A stretch of DNA of 64,000 bases. Origin: FEN-1297 sp963843605. GTDB lineage: Bacteria; Bacteroidota; Ignavibacteria; Ignavibacteriales; Ignavibacteriaceae. The stretch covers positions 124,001-188,000 of the forward strand of contig CAWJLA010000004.1 in NCBI GenBank assembly GCA_963843605.1, given 5' to 3'. Shown here one piece after another: positions 17,700-27,599 of this stretch. Below the pieces are notes generated by a model. It made no database searches, had not been told where the DNA came from, and saw only the letters and a list, made by a program, of their open reading frames with translations. Made by a program: the position numbers and the translations under genes. Each line of letters opens with the position of its first letter. The first letter of the stretch is position 1.

Positions 17700-19172
17700 T
17701 CAGGGAGTAGAGATCACCTTATAATGCATAAGCATTGCTTCTTTGTTAAAAGCATCTTTGTTAGCAATATAAGAAAAATCCTTAGCTTTATTGAGCTCCA
17801 TATCTTTTGTAGTTGATGATATTTGTATAGATTCAATAATTCTTTCAACAACAAATTTATCAGAAGTACGGCCGGTTACTTTTATAATATGGTATCCGAA
17901 ATTAGTCTTTATAGGTTTTTGAACTACGCCCACTTTGCCCGAAAAACAAGCTTTCTCAAATTCCGGAACCATTTGCCCTTTTCCGAACCATCCTAAATCA
18001 CCGCCCTTTACGGCACTGCCGGGATCTTTAGAATATTTTTCCGCAAACTGAGCAAAATCGCCACCTTTCTGAAGTTCCTCATAGATTTTATTTGCTTCTT
18101 CCAGATTCTTCTGGTCGCTTCCGTATTGATTTATTAATATATGAGATGCCCGTACATAAGTATCTTTCGAATGAATCAATGAGATTAAATGATAAATCAC
18201 ATAGCCTTCGCTGGAAATAACCGGGCCTACTACTGAACCGACCTTGGCATTTGTTAACATAGATATCGCATCCGGAGAAAGGCCTGTAACGGCCAAAGTA
18301 TCTTTTGAATACGGTTTACTTGAATAAGTACTTACATAACTCTTAAAGCTAGCCGTGTCATTCTTGATTTGGTCATATACGCTTTCCAAATCTCTTTTAA
18401 CATTTGCAGAGTCATCAGCAGAAGGAACCAAAGGAAAGAGTACATAATCAATTTTTCTTTTAGCAAGCACCTGATATTCGTCCAGATGTTGATTATAATA
18501 ATTCTTAAGATCTTCGTTTGTTACGTTTATTGTAGATGCCGGAAAATCCTTCAGACCAATCAAAGCATATTGAGCATTAAGCTTGGTATTCTGCTGAATA
18601 AAATCTCTTTTAATCTCTTCAGGGCTGACTGTGATGGAAGCTAACAACATACTTTGCAGTTTTTGATTCAATTGATTTTGCCTAATAAAATCTTCTGCCT
18701 GAACCAAAGCCTGCGAATTGCGAGGATCGTATATTGCCGATAAATACATTTGCCTATTAAATTTACCAGTAGAATCAACAAAGTTTTTTCTCAAAAAATC
18801 AGGCGGATTGTTGCTGAGAATTATATCTTTTATTTCCTGATCGGAAACATTAATGCCTAAATTTTTAATTTGCTGGTCAATTAATATTTTGGTAACCATC
18901 GCATCCCAAACCTGATCCCTGAATTGATCTGATTGTTCATCCGGAATATCTTTACCGGTTTGCTGTTTCTGGTTTTCTCTTTCGGTATCCATCGTTTTCA
19001 TAAACTCTTGATACGTTATTTTAACACCGTTTACGGATCCTAAAACATTAGTTCGAACTCCGAATACTTCCATAACGTTAGAATCGGAAAGAACCATAAA
19101 AAGGACAAATAGCACGCCTACGCTTATTATAAAAGCCGGTGCCAAACTACGCATCTTGGCCATCATAGCCAT
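17700..19172 (-). CDS. PpiD/SurA-like peptidyl-prolyl isomerase, N-terminal part
   Basis: A membrane-anchored periplasmic foldase. A membrane span at about residues 10-30 is followed by a SurA_N-type chaperone region (about 45-235) and a parvulin (PPIC) domain (about 335-435, with RASHILI, GGDLGWFGKG and FGYHIIKV). The ATG at 19172 follows TTGGAG and gives a proper short cytoplasmic N-terminus. The frame from 19247 would add residues of no use. It stops at 17700 because of one extra base in the GGG at 17703-17705; without it the protein would run on to 17084 (about 695 residues). Role: folding of exported proteins. Confidence 0.88.
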   Translation of the reverse strand: MAMMAKMRSLAPAFIISVGVLFVLFMVLSDSNVMEVFGVRTNVLGSVNGVKITYQEFMKTMDTERENQKQQTGKDIPDEQSDQFRDQVWDAMVTKILIDQQIKNLGINVSDQEIKDIILSNNPPDFLRKNFVDSTGKFNRQMYLSAIYDPRNSQALVQAEDFIRQNQLNQKLQSMLLASITVSPEEIKRDFIQQNTKLNAQYALIGLKDFPASTINVTNEDLKNYYNQHLDEYQVLAKRKIDYVLFPLVPSADDSANVKRDLESVYDQIKNDTASFKSYVSTYSSKPYSKDTLAVTGLSPDAISMLTNAKVGSVVGPVISSEGYVIYHLISLIHSKDTYVRASHILINQYGSDQKNLEEANKIYEELQKGGDFAQFAEKYSKDPGSAVKGGDLGWFGKGQMVPEFEKACFSGKVGVVQKPIKTNFGYHIIKVTGRTSDKFVVERIIESIQISSTTKDMELNKAKDFSYIANKDAFNKEAMLMHYKVISTP

Positions 19173-19460
19173 ATTATATTTTTCTCCAAAATTTGAGTTA
19201 ATAATATATAAGGAAACAAAAATAGACACATACTTATAAAAAATCAATTTATAAATATAATCTATTGCACCGCCTTCTCCTAAAAATTTATATTTTTAAT
19301 TCAAATATTAGCTCCGACTAAAGTAAAAATTGTACAGGAAATAAGGTGACGGGACATAAAATTCCAATAAATCTTTATTTTATTTGGTACTAACGAGGTT
19401 GACTTTGTACAACAGCAAATATATATTTCATCATAAACTAATTTAATTGAGGGATATAAT

Positions 19461-20144
19461 ATGCAAGAGAACAATGATTTTCTTAAATATGTACCGATAT
19501 TTTCCGAATTAGATGAAAATACGCTCGATCAAATTTCAAAATTAGGAATTCGGAAAAATTTTACTAAAGATTCCGTGGTACTATTTGAGCATGAAACAGG
19601 TTCTGCTTTGTTCGTAATAGTGAACGGTAAAGTAAAAGTATCTCGCGTAAGCGATGACGGAAAAGAAGTTATTTTGACAATATTAGGTGAGTCGGACTTT
19701 TTCGGAGAAATGGCTATTTTAGACGGTTTGGCTAGATCTGCAAATGTTACGGCAATGGAAGATTCCGAATTATTTATCATACAAAGGAGTGAATTTCTGG
19801 AACTGCTGCAGAGCCACCCCGAGATTGCTATTGCTTTGCTGCAGGAATTAACCCAAAGATTGCGTTCCGCAGATATGAAAATAAAATCACTTTCTCTTAA
19901 AGATGCCGAAGGAAAAGTAGCAACTGTAATACTGCAATTGGCGGATGATATTGGCAAAATAAAACACGGAACCGTAGAAATTGAGAAACTACCTTTCCAG
20001 CATGACCTGGCAAATATGGCCGGTACATCCAGAGAGACAATTTCCAGAACATTGCATTCGTTTGCAAAAAAAGGGATGGTAGAACTGGACGGTTCCAAGT
20101 TGAAAATTTTGGATTATGAAAAATTTAAAGAAATGTTTAGCTAA
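19461..20144 (+). CDS. Crp/Fnr-family transcription regulator
   Basis: A 227-residue regulator. A cyclic-nucleotide-binding fold lies at about residues 12-125 (GESDFFGEMAILDGLARSA in place of the cAMP-binding loop of Crp). A long dimer helix (about 125-150) and a winged helix-turn-helix (about 168-225, with LANMAGTSRETISRTLHSF) follow. The GEMAxLDGxxRSA loop is close to a phosphate-binding cassette, so a cyclic nucleotide is possible. There are no Fnr-type cysteines at the N-terminus. Its stop is three bases before the start of the PHP gene, so the two are co-transcribed. Targets are unknown. Confidence 0.93.
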   Translation: MQENNDFLKYVPIFSELDENTLDQISKLGIRKNFTKDSVVLFEHETGSALFVIVNGKVKVSRVSDDGKEVILTILGESDFFGEMAILDGLARSANVTAMEDSELFIIQRSEFLELLQSHPEIAIALLQELTQRLRSADMKIKSLSLKDAEGKVATVILQLADDIGKIKHGTVEIEKLPFQHDLANMAGTSRETISRTLHSFAKKGMVELDGSKLKILDYEKFKEMFS

Positions 20145-20147
20145 ATT

Positions 20148-21002
20148 TTGCAAAAAGAATTACATATAAATACAAACGGAAAAGTCGATTTACATACTCA
20201 TACATCATATTCGGATGGGTATCATTCGCCTGAAGAATTAATACAGAAAGCAAAAACCGTCGGTATTGAGACTATCGGAATTACAGATCACGATAATCTT
20301 GCCGCAATAGAAACAGCGACCGAGGTCGGAAAACAATTAGGAATAGAGGTTATACCGGGCGTTGAGATCAGCACTGATCTGCAGGATAAGGAAATTCATA
20401 TCCTCGCCTATTATATTGAAACCGGCAACAAGGAACTGGAAAGGTATCTTAATTTTTTTCGCGAAGAAAGATTAAAGCGAGCTGAAAGAATCGTAGGTAA
20501 ATTAAATACACTGGGTTTAAACATTAGCATAAGCGATGTGTTGGACAAAGCCCAGAATTCGGCTGTAGGAAGACCTCACATTGCACAGGCTTTGCTCGAA
20601 AGAGGTCAAATATCTTCATATTATGAAGCTTTCAATAAGTATATAGGGAACGGCTGCCCTGCTTATGAAAAGAAAGTCCACCTTTCTCCGCAAAGTGCTT
20701 TTAAGATTATCAGTGATGCCGGGGGACTTTCTTTTATTGCTCATCCCGGATATATGCCGGAGATAATTTTAAAAGAATTGATTACCGCAGGCGTTGACGG
20801 AATTGAAGTAATTCATCCGTCGCATTCGCCGCAGCAGATCAGATTTTACAGAGGAATCGTCAACGAATATTTTCTGCTTGAGTCAGGCGGTTCGGATTTT
20901 CACGGTGGAAAAAGAGATGACGACGGCAACTTCGGCAAAGTTTATACAAATAGTAACGTGGTCGAAGCAATGAGACAGCGTTTATTAAGGAATTCAGCTT
21001 AA
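20148..21002 (+). CDS. PHP-domain phosphoesterase (TrpH/RNase AM-like)
   Basis: A 284-residue metal-dependent phosphoesterase. Metal-binding motifs are in the expected order: DLHTHTSYSDG, GITDHDN, PGVEIST, FIAHPGY and SDFHGG. This pattern fits the YciV/TrpH group, which includes nucleotide phosphatases and 5'-3' exonucleases of short RNAs. The start is TTG at 20148. The first metal motif lies only 13 residues in, and no in-frame ATG precedes it, so the unusual start is needed. It follows the Crp-family gene by three bases and precedes ribH by 23 bp. The exact substrate is not decided by sequence. Confidence 0.88.
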   Translation: MQKELHINTNGKVDLHTHTSYSDGYHSPEELIQKAKTVGIETIGITDHDNLAAIETATEVGKQLGIEVIPGVEISTDLQDKEIHILAYYIETGNKELERYLNFFREERLKRAERIVGKLNTLGLNISISDVLDKAQNSAVGRPHIAQALLERGQISSYYEAFNKYIGNGCPAYEKKVHLSPQSAFKIISDAGGLSFIAHPGYMPEIILKELITAGVDGIEVIHPSHSPQQIRFYRGIVNEYFLLESGGSDFHGGKRDDDGNFGKVYTNSNVVEAMRQRLLRNSA

Positions 21003-21025
21003 ATAGGGGTAAAGAATAGCTTATC

Positions 21026-21487
21026 ATGAAAATAACAGAAGGCAATTTAAACTGCAGCACATCAAAATTTGCAATCGTACAAAGCCGTTTTAACGAATTT
21101 ATTGTACAAAAACTGGTTGAAGGTGCGCTTGAATGCCTTAAAAGACACGGTGCGATGGACAGTAATATAGATATTGTGAAGGTTCCCGGCGCATTCGAAA
21201 TTCCTCTCGCTGCCGCTAAAATAGCTGAACAAAAAAAGTACGATGCAATAATTTGCCTGGGAGCGGTTATAAGAGGAGCTACACCGCATTTTGATTATGT
21301 AGCAGGTACTGCCAGCAGCGGTATTTCACAAGTTGCATTGAAATACGGTATTCCTGTTTCGTTCGGAGTGTTGACTACAGATACAATCGAACAAGCCATC
21401 GAAAGGGCCGGAACAAAAGCCGGCAATAAAGGATGGGACGCAGCCCTGACAGCAATTGAAATGACCGATTTGTTTAAGAAATTATAA
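21026..21487 (+). CDS. ribH: 6,7-dimethyl-8-ribityllumazine synthase
   Basis: Condenses the ribityl-diaminopyrimidine with dihydroxybutanone phosphate, the penultimate step of riboflavin synthesis. The 153-residue product has FAIVQSRFNE at the N-terminus, the substrate loop VPGAFEIPLA, GAVIRGATPHFDYV with the catalytic His, and FGVLTTDT. No other riboflavin gene lies in the window, and no FMN riboswitch was recognised upstream. Six bases separate its stop from that of the converging membrane-protein gene. Confidence 0.97.
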   Translation: MKITEGNLNCSTSKFAIVQSRFNEFIVQKLVEGALECLKRHGAMDSNIDIVKVPGAFEIPLAAAKIAEQKKYDAIICLGAVIRGATPHFDYVAGTASSGISQVALKYGIPVSFGVLTTDTIEQAIERAGTKAGNKGWDAALTAIEMTDLFKKL

Positions 21488-21493
21488 CCTAAC

Positions 21494-23134
21494 TTAAAAA
21501 TAAACAAATTTACTTCCGTTATAATATAGCTGTCCCTGCCCTTTATTCTTGTCCTCTAATTTTACTACCGCAATTGACTGAGGCTCGCCGCTTTTAATAA
21601 AGGTTTTTATCCGAAACGATACAATTGAATCGCTGTATGTTATTGTTTCATTTTCAATAATTGACTTTGATTTGCCGCCGTATGCAAGGAACCTTCCGCC
21701 GTAGAGATGAAATATAAAAACAGAATCCGATTTGAGATCCATGCGGATCCGGCTTGTATCACCGGTTAATTCGGCTCTCAGAGGAGCGAATACATTCAAA
21801 GCTTTATCATTTAATACCCACTGAACTGATTGATCAACTCCAAGTTTCATCATCGGAATTCTATCCAACTTATCGGGTACGCACCATACTATAATAGAGT
21901 CGGATTTGATTTCATTTTTTATTGACTTAATACTTTTTAATGCACTCTCAAATTTATTACCGGTTTCTACCCATTTCTGCATAGTTGAAAAATTAAAGAA
22001 CATCAGAACCGCAAAAACTAACGATAAAAAGACAGAGCCTGCAATTTTGCCTTTCTGTTTTTGCCAATAATATTCGAATATACATGCAAGAGAAATTATT
22101 AATCCGATTGATGCTGTAAAAACATACCAGCGCATTAAAATAAGTAGCGCAGGTAATACAAAGACAACATACCAAGCAAAACCGGCATAGACCAGATTTT
22201 TTTTCTCTTTATCCAACCTCGTAAAAGCATGAAAAAATAAATAAATAAATATTACAATTGTTAAGCATAACGGAATTATTATTACCAAATTTTTTAAATT
22301 ATAAAATAAAAATTCCAATACTTCGGGCGGGAGAAAAGCCAACGGAATATATATGAAGAAGTTTTTAGCCCATATAATGGGACCGCTTCCGGCAAAATTA
22401 GGTGATCCGAAAGGAGTTCCGCCTATAATTATAAGCCGGTAAAGCAGTACAAAGAACAAAATGCCTGATGCGATGCAAATATGCTTTATTATAGTTTTAA
22501 GGCCGACTTCTGTTTTTCCTTTTTTTGCAATGTAAGCTATGATGGGTATAAAAATTCCGACAAATGCTAATTCCTTAACTAAAAGAGAAGCAGCAAAAAA
22601 TATTAATGATAATGTTAAATATTTTCCTGATATTTTGTCCTTTTCAATAGCCGAATAATAACTTATGAAACTAAGCACCAGCAAAGCAGCAAGCAGCGAC
22701 TCTCCTTGTTCTGCAATCCACGCAACTTGAAATTCATGAGAAGGAAGCAAGGCAAATAAAACCGAGAAGAAGACCGCAACTTCAGTTTTCAGATTTAATT
22801 TACGTAAAGTATATAAAATGACCAAACAGCAAAATGCATATAATAAAATACTGGCAATTCTAAATGCAAACGGATTAAAACCGGCAATAATCAATATCAA
22901 CGGATGAATTATGTTACCGAGCGGTCTCCAATAAAATTGGGAGATATCCGAGCTCCAAAACGGTTTGATAATTGAAAGGAATGAATTACTTGAATTGTAG
23001 CCCAATATCTGATAATCGTCGTTGATAAAAGGAATGTTCAGTACCGGCAGCCATGAAAAAAAAATAACCGCAGCTAAAAAAACATATTTCAACGAACCTT
23101 TAACATTAATATGAAATGAATTATTTTTTTTCAC
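21494..23134 (-). CDS. Multi-pass membrane protein, GT-C glycosyltransferase-like
   Basis: A 546-residue protein with about 11-12 membrane spans from residue 15 to 400 and a C-terminal extracytoplasmic region of about 130 residues. After the first span comes NIPFINDDYQIL, an acidic pair in the position of the catalytic motif of GT-C (PMT/ArnT-type) glycosyltransferases. HPLILIIAGFNPFAFR follows as the next loop, a pattern common in such proteins. A lipid-linked sugar donor would be expected. No glycan gene is adjacent, so the substrate is unknown. Confidence 0.6.
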   Translation of the reverse strand: MKKNNSFHINVKGSLKYVFLAAVIFFSWLPVLNIPFINDDYQILGYNSSNSFLSIIKPFWSSDISQFYWRPLGNIIHPLILIIAGFNPFAFRIASILLYAFCCLVILYTLRKLNLKTEVAVFFSVLFALLPSHEFQVAWIAEQGESLLAALLVLSFISYYSAIEKDKISGKYLTLSLIFFAASLLVKELAFVGIFIPIIAYIAKKGKTEVGLKTIIKHICIASGILFFVLLYRLIIIGGTPFGSPNFAGSGPIIWAKNFFIYIPLAFLPPEVLEFLFYNLKNLVIIIPLCLTIVIFIYLFFHAFTRLDKEKKNLVYAGFAWYVVFVLPALLILMRWYVFTASIGLIISLACIFEYYWQKQKGKIAGSVFLSLVFAVLMFFNFSTMQKWVETGNKFESALKSIKSIKNEIKSDSIIVWCVPDKLDRIPMMKLGVDQSVQWVLNDKALNVFAPLRAELTGDTSRIRMDLKSDSVFIFHLYGGRFLAYGGKSKSIIENETITYSDSIVSFRIKTFIKSGEPQSIAVVKLEDKNKGQGQLYYNGSKFVYF

Positions 23135-23227
23135 GGGATAATTAAAATAATATTAGGTATTATAATTCTTAAAATCTAAAATAGTAATTAATAAGCCAAA
23201 TTTATAGAAAATTTAATTTTTACACTT

Positions 23228-23255
23228 TTTGATTTGTAAAAAAATATTAAATTTG
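23228..23255 (+). promoter_or_regulatory. Possible Bacteroidota-type promoter
   Basis: TAAATTTG at 23248-23255 matches the -7 element TAnnTTTG exactly. TTTG at 23228-23231 could be the -33 element, but the gap of 16 bp is shorter than the usual 19-21. It lies 116 bp upstream of the propeller gene. Weak evidence. Confidence 0.25.
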
Positions 23256-23371
23256 AAAAACATAATTTGGGAAATAAGAGACAAACAACAATTAACTAAC
23301 CTTCCAGGAGGTAAAGAATAAGGTACTTTATACATTTTCTATCAGAATATTTACTACCAAAAAGGTTTGTT

Positions 23372-25612
23372 ATGAAATATGCTTCATTTATCTTATTTGT
23401 CTTTGTCTTCATATCAACCGCCCTATCTCAAAACGCAACCGGATGGAAAAATTATACGGACATGAAACCCGTTGAAGCAATAGCTTCGGATACATCCGGG
23501 ATATGGGCTGCCAGTTCAGGGGGAGGATTTAATTATAACATTAATAATAAATCTTTTTATACTCTGCATAAAGCCGACGGGCTTTCAGGAGAATCATTAA
23601 CAGCAGTCACCGTCGATAATACCGGTAAAGTCTGGTTCGGAAGCGCGGACGGAAAGATAGACATCTATAATCCCAAGGACCGATCTATAAAATCATTGCT
23701 GGATATTTACAACTCCGATAAAATTCAAAAAGGTATAAATGATCTTAATATTTCCGGAGATACTATAATAGTATCAACTGATTTCGGCATTTCGCTGATT
23801 GACTCTAAAAATTATACTTTTTATGATACATTTTTCAGGTTCGGAAATCTGTCTTCTAATTTAAGAGTAAATAACACAATAAAGTCGCAAATTATTTATG
23901 CTGCTTTAGTTTCCGGCGTCGCTATTCAAAAAGCAGGCTCTCAGAATTTATCGGCTCCGGAATCTTGGAATGTTTATACATCTCAACAGGGCCTCCCGTC
24001 CGATTCGGTAAATAAAATAGTTTTTTACAACGGGAAATTAATTGCCGCAACTTCTAGAGGACTTTCGGAATTTGACGGTACTTCGTGGAAAAAGATAATA
24101 CCTCAATTAGGAGGTAATATAAATGATATGCTTGCAGTCGGCGACACACTTTTTATACTCTCCCAAAACCGGATAAACGCCTATAATAATAATACTCTTA
24201 CCTCAATATATAATTCCCAGTATCCGATTAATAACTTGGCATACGGTAATAAAACAGGTTTGATTGCCGGAGGTGCCAACGGAATTATTTTAAGAAAAGA
24301 TTTTCATTCGAATAATTTTATTCATCCGAATTGCCCTGAAGCAAATTTATTTTATACTATGAGTGTGGATAATAACGGTGTTTTATGGTGTGCAAGCGGT
24401 TCAGACCGTACCGGAGTTGGATTTTATGAATATGACGGAAATGAATGGAAAAATTATAATACATCCGATAATCAATCAGTTCCTTCAAATGCATTTTTTA
24501 TCTCTTACAGTTCGCCGGATAATACAAAATATATGGGCAGCTGGGGTGCCGGCTTTTTAAAAATAAAAGGCGGAAGTTTTACACATTTTGAGGCTCAAAA
24601 CAGCGGAATGGTCGGAGGAGATAATCCGGATTTTTTGGTTATTTCCGGATTCGGAAATGATTCAAAAAATAATTTATGGGTTCTCGATTACTGGGCGACT
24701 AACCGGAAAACCTTATCTGTTCTGACGGCCGACAGTGTATGGTACCATTTTAATGTACCCGCTATGGGCGACCGCGTTCTTGATCAAAATCTATATCTGG
24801 CCGTAGATCAATATGATACAAAATGGTTCGCGTGCAATAATTCGTCAAAATCAGGTTTATTTTATTTTAATGAAAACGGAACTTTAAATAATACAAACGA
24901 CGATATATCAGGGTATCTGACCCAGGGGGACGGTTTAAACAGTAATGCAATTTCAAGCGTTGTAGTTGATCTGAGAGGCGACGTATGGGTAGGTACAAGT
25001 GCCGGAGCAAATATTATCAGTAATACGGGAAGTATCGTAGAATCTGGCACCCCACAATTTTCAATTTCGAGTGTTTTTATACTTCACGAACAATCGATAA
25101 ATTGTATTGCGGTGGATCCGATAAATCAAAAATGGATCGGAACAAATCAGGGGCTGATGCTTGTCAACTCCGACGGTACAAGCCTTATTTCTTGGTACAA
25201 TACTGAAAACAGTCCGTTACTAAGCAACGAAATAGGAAGTATTGCCATTGATAAAAATTCCGGCACCGTGTATGTCGGCACTAATCAAGGATTAACATCA
25301 TTTAAAACTTCTGCCGTTCAGCCTCAGGACAGCTTTACCAAATTATTCTTATATCCGAGTCCTTTTGTCCTTTCAAACGGAACGAACCGGCTTACTATCG
25401 ACGGATTAATTAGAGACTGCAACATCAGAATAATTTCCATTGACGGTAAATTAATTAAAGATTTTGCGTCTCCGGGAGGTAAGGTAGCTTATTGGAACGG
25501 CACGGATAAAAACGGTAACCTTGTAAACAGCGGAATATACTTAGTTGTAGCATATACCAGCGACGGTAATAATGTTTTTACGGGTAAAATTGCCGTATTA
25601 AATAATAAATAG
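23372..25612 (+). CDS. Secreted two-component-type beta-propeller protein
   Basis: A 746-residue secreted protein. A signal peptide (residues 1-20, ending ALSQ) precedes repeated propeller blades of the Reg_prop type, recognised by recurring GxVWFGSxDGxxx and WVGTxxGxxxx segments (for example GKVWFGSADGKID and WIGTNQGLMLV). The C-terminal 90 residues form an FlgD-like/type IX-sorting Ig fold (FLYPSPFVLSNG, NGNLVNSGIYLVVAY). Reg_prop blades usually sense ligands in hybrid two-component proteins, but no kinase or phosphatase is attached here, so the protein is free-standing. A cell-surface or secreted binding role is likely. The ligand is unknown. Confidence 0.85.
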   Translation: MKYASFILFVFVFISTALSQNATGWKNYTDMKPVEAIASDTSGIWAASSGGGFNYNINNKSFYTLHKADGLSGESLTAVTVDNTGKVWFGSADGKIDIYNPKDRSIKSLLDIYNSDKIQKGINDLNISGDTIIVSTDFGISLIDSKNYTFYDTFFRFGNLSSNLRVNNTIKSQIIYAALVSGVAIQKAGSQNLSAPESWNVYTSQQGLPSDSVNKIVFYNGKLIAATSRGLSEFDGTSWKKIIPQLGGNINDMLAVGDTLFILSQNRINAYNNNTLTSIYNSQYPINNLAYGNKTGLIAGGANGIILRKDFHSNNFIHPNCPEANLFYTMSVDNNGVLWCASGSDRTGVGFYEYDGNEWKNYNTSDNQSVPSNAFFISYSSPDNTKYMGSWGAGFLKIKGGSFTHFEAQNSGMVGGDNPDFLVISGFGNDSKNNLWVLDYWATNRKTLSVLTADSVWYHFNVPAMGDRVLDQNLYLAVDQYDTKWFACNNSSKSGLFYFNENGTLNNTNDDISGYLTQGDGLNSNAISSVVVDLRGDVWVGTSAGANIISNTGSIVESGTPQFSISSVFILHEQSINCIAVDPINQKWIGTNQGLMLVNSDGTSLISWYNTENSPLLSNEIGSIAIDKNSGTVYVGTNQGLTSFKTSAVQPQDSFTKLFLYPSPFVLSNGTNRLTIDGLIRDCNIRIISIDGKLIKDFASPGGKVAYWNGTDKNGNLVNSGIYLVVAYTSDGNNVFTGKIAVLNNK

Positions 25613-25649
25613 GAATTACTAAAAGTATTAAATAGAATTTTGATATTCG

Positions 25650-27599
25650 ATGATTGATCTTTCCAATATTTCGGTACAGTTTAACGGGAAATACTTATTT
25701 AAAGAAGTAAATTATAAGATCAATTCCGGCGACAGAATATCGCTCGTGGGCGCAAACGGAACCGGAAAATCTACTCTCTTAAAAATTATTCACGGAATGA
25801 TCCGGCCGGAATCGGGCAAGCTGCTAAAACAAAAAGGAATCAGCATCGGCTACCTTCCCCAGGATAATATAACTCATAAAGGTAAAACACTTGCAGACGA
25901 GGCCCGTTCTGCGCTGACAGATATTATTTTGCTGCAGAAAAAAGAATCCGAATTAACCGACGATCTTTGCAACGAAAACCTTCATGAAGATCTGAAGCTG
26001 GATCTTGTTAATCAACTAGGCGAGGTTCATCACAGATTAGAAGAGCTGGATTCCTACAGCGCATCATCAAGAGTCGAAAAAATATTGCTTGGCTTAGGCT
26101 TCGAGGAATCAGATTTTGATAGATACACGGATGAATTCTCCGGCGGCTGGCAAATGCGGATTGCACTTTCAAAAATTCTTATTTCACAGAATGATTTGCT
26201 CTTAATGGACGAACCGACAAATCACCTCGATATCGACTCGCTGGAATGGCTGGTAGGTTCTTTAAAAAGTTTCAGAGGTGCATTGTTAATAGTTTCTCAC
26301 GATAAAAGATTCGTCAATTCGGTTACGAATAAAACTCTGGAAATTTATCTCGGAAAATTCAATACGTTCAACGGTGATTACGATGCTTATTTGAAATTTA
26401 AGGAAGAAAGAGACACACAAGTTTATAACCAATATATACAACAACAGAAAAAATTAAAAGAAACCGAAAAATTTATTGAGAGATTCAGGTATAAAGCGAC
26501 CAAAGCAAAACAGGTTCAAAGCCGTATTAAGCAGCTGGAAAAAATTACTCTCGTAGATTTGCCCGAATTTAACGACGAAATTGATATTAAATTCCCCTCC
26601 CCTCCTACCAGCGGAAGAATAAATATTGAACTGAAGAGCCTTATAAAATCCTACGGTGACAAGACTATCTTTAACGGTATCGATTTTCAATTGGAAAGAG
26701 GAGAGAAAATTGCTTTTGTTGGTCCTAACGGTGCAGGCAAAACCACTCTTGCAAAGATAATTGCCGGCGTAATAAATTTCGAAAAAGGAGAACGGATAAT
26801 AGGGTATAATACCATTATATCTTACTATGCACAGGATGTGGCTGACAGTCTGGATCCTGAACTCGATATTATTGAAACAGTTGAGAATATTTCGGAAGCT
26901 CAGAATATCGGCCAATTAAGATCATTGCTCGGTTCATTTTTATTTTCAGGAGACGATGTTTTTAAGAAAGTGGGCGTCCTTTCCGGCGGCGAAAAAAGCC
27001 GCGTCGCTCTTGCAAAAATATTATTAACAAAATCCAATTTTATTATTCTTGATGAGCCTACAAATCATCTGGACATTTCGTCTAAACAGGTTTTACAAAA
27101 AGCTCTTGCGGAATTTAAGGGTTCTCTAATAATAGTATCGCACGATGTCGATTTTCTCGCACCAATTGTAAACAAAGTTGTCGAAATCCGTAAAGGCGAA
27201 GTTAGGGTCTTCCTCGGCGGAATAGAATATTATCTGACCAAACGGGAAGAAGAAGCTAATCTGGATACGGGCACACAAATAATTAAAAATACAGAAGGCG
27301 ATCTGGTAAACAGAAAAAATCAGAAAAGGATCGAAGCAGAGAAACGACAGAAAAAATTCAATGCGACCAAAGATATAACTAAAAAGATTTCACAGATCGA
27401 ACATGAAATTGAGACATTGGAAAAAAAGGAAAAAGAATTAGAAGCCATTCTGGCTGATCCTGCAACTTATAACAATCCGCAAGCGGCAAAAGAAAAGAAT
27501 CTTGAATTTATAAACGTTAAAGAAAATCTGGAATCATGCCTATCTAATTGGAGCAAATACTCCGAAGAACTTTCGGAGATAGAAAAACAATTTGATTAA
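25650..27599 (+). CDS. ABC-F family ATPase (Uup/EttA-like)
   Basis: A 649-residue soluble protein with two ABC ATPase domains and no membrane part. Walker A motifs are GANGTGKST (about residue 36) and GPNGAGKTT (about 357). Signatures are FSGGWQMRIALS and LSGGEKSRVALAK, and Walker B segments are LLLMDEPTNHLD and FIILDEPTNHLD. The linker between domains is about 80 residues with basic helices. A C-terminal coiled coil (about 550-645) resembles the DNA-binding arm of Uup. ABC-F proteins act on ribosomes. Its stop overlaps the converging ROK gene stop by four bases. Confidence 0.95.
   Translation: MIDLSNISVQFNGKYLFKEVNYKINSGDRISLVGANGTGKSTLLKIIHGMIRPESGKLLKQKGISIGYLPQDNITHKGKTLADEARSALTDIILLQKKESELTDDLCNENLHEDLKLDLVNQLGEVHHRLEELDSYSASSRVEKILLGLGFEESDFDRYTDEFSGGWQMRIALSKILISQNDLLLMDEPTNHLDIDSLEWLVGSLKSFRGALLIVSHDKRFVNSVTNKTLEIYLGKFNTFNGDYDAYLKFKEERDTQVYNQYIQQQKKLKETEKFIERFRYKATKAKQVQSRIKQLEKITLVDLPEFNDEIDIKFPSPPTSGRINIELKSLIKSYGDKTIFNGIDFQLERGEKIAFVGPNGAGKTTLAKIIAGVINFEKGERIIGYNTIISYYAQDVADSLDPELDIIETVENISEAQNIGQLRSLLGSFLFSGDDVFKKVGVLSGGEKSRVALAKILLTKSNFIILDEPTNHLDISSKQVLQKALAEFKGSLIIVSHDVDFLAPIVNKVVEIRKGEVRVFLGGIEYYLTKREEEANLDTGTQIIKNTEGDLVNRKNQKRIEAEKRQKKFNATKDITKKISQIEHEIETLEKKEKELEAILADPATYNNPQAAKEKNLEFINVKENLESCLSNWSKYSEELSEIEKQFD

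Noticed and set aside
19529..20098. 189-codon frame antisense to the Crp-family gene
   Set aside because: It lies wholly inside a well-supported gene, with no ribosome site and Ser/Phe-rich shadow composition.
23301..23325. CCTTCCAGGAGG, a strong Shine-Dalgarno-like site before the propeller gene
   Set aside because: No start codon follows at a useful distance; it may be part of a leader hairpin, but this cannot be shown.
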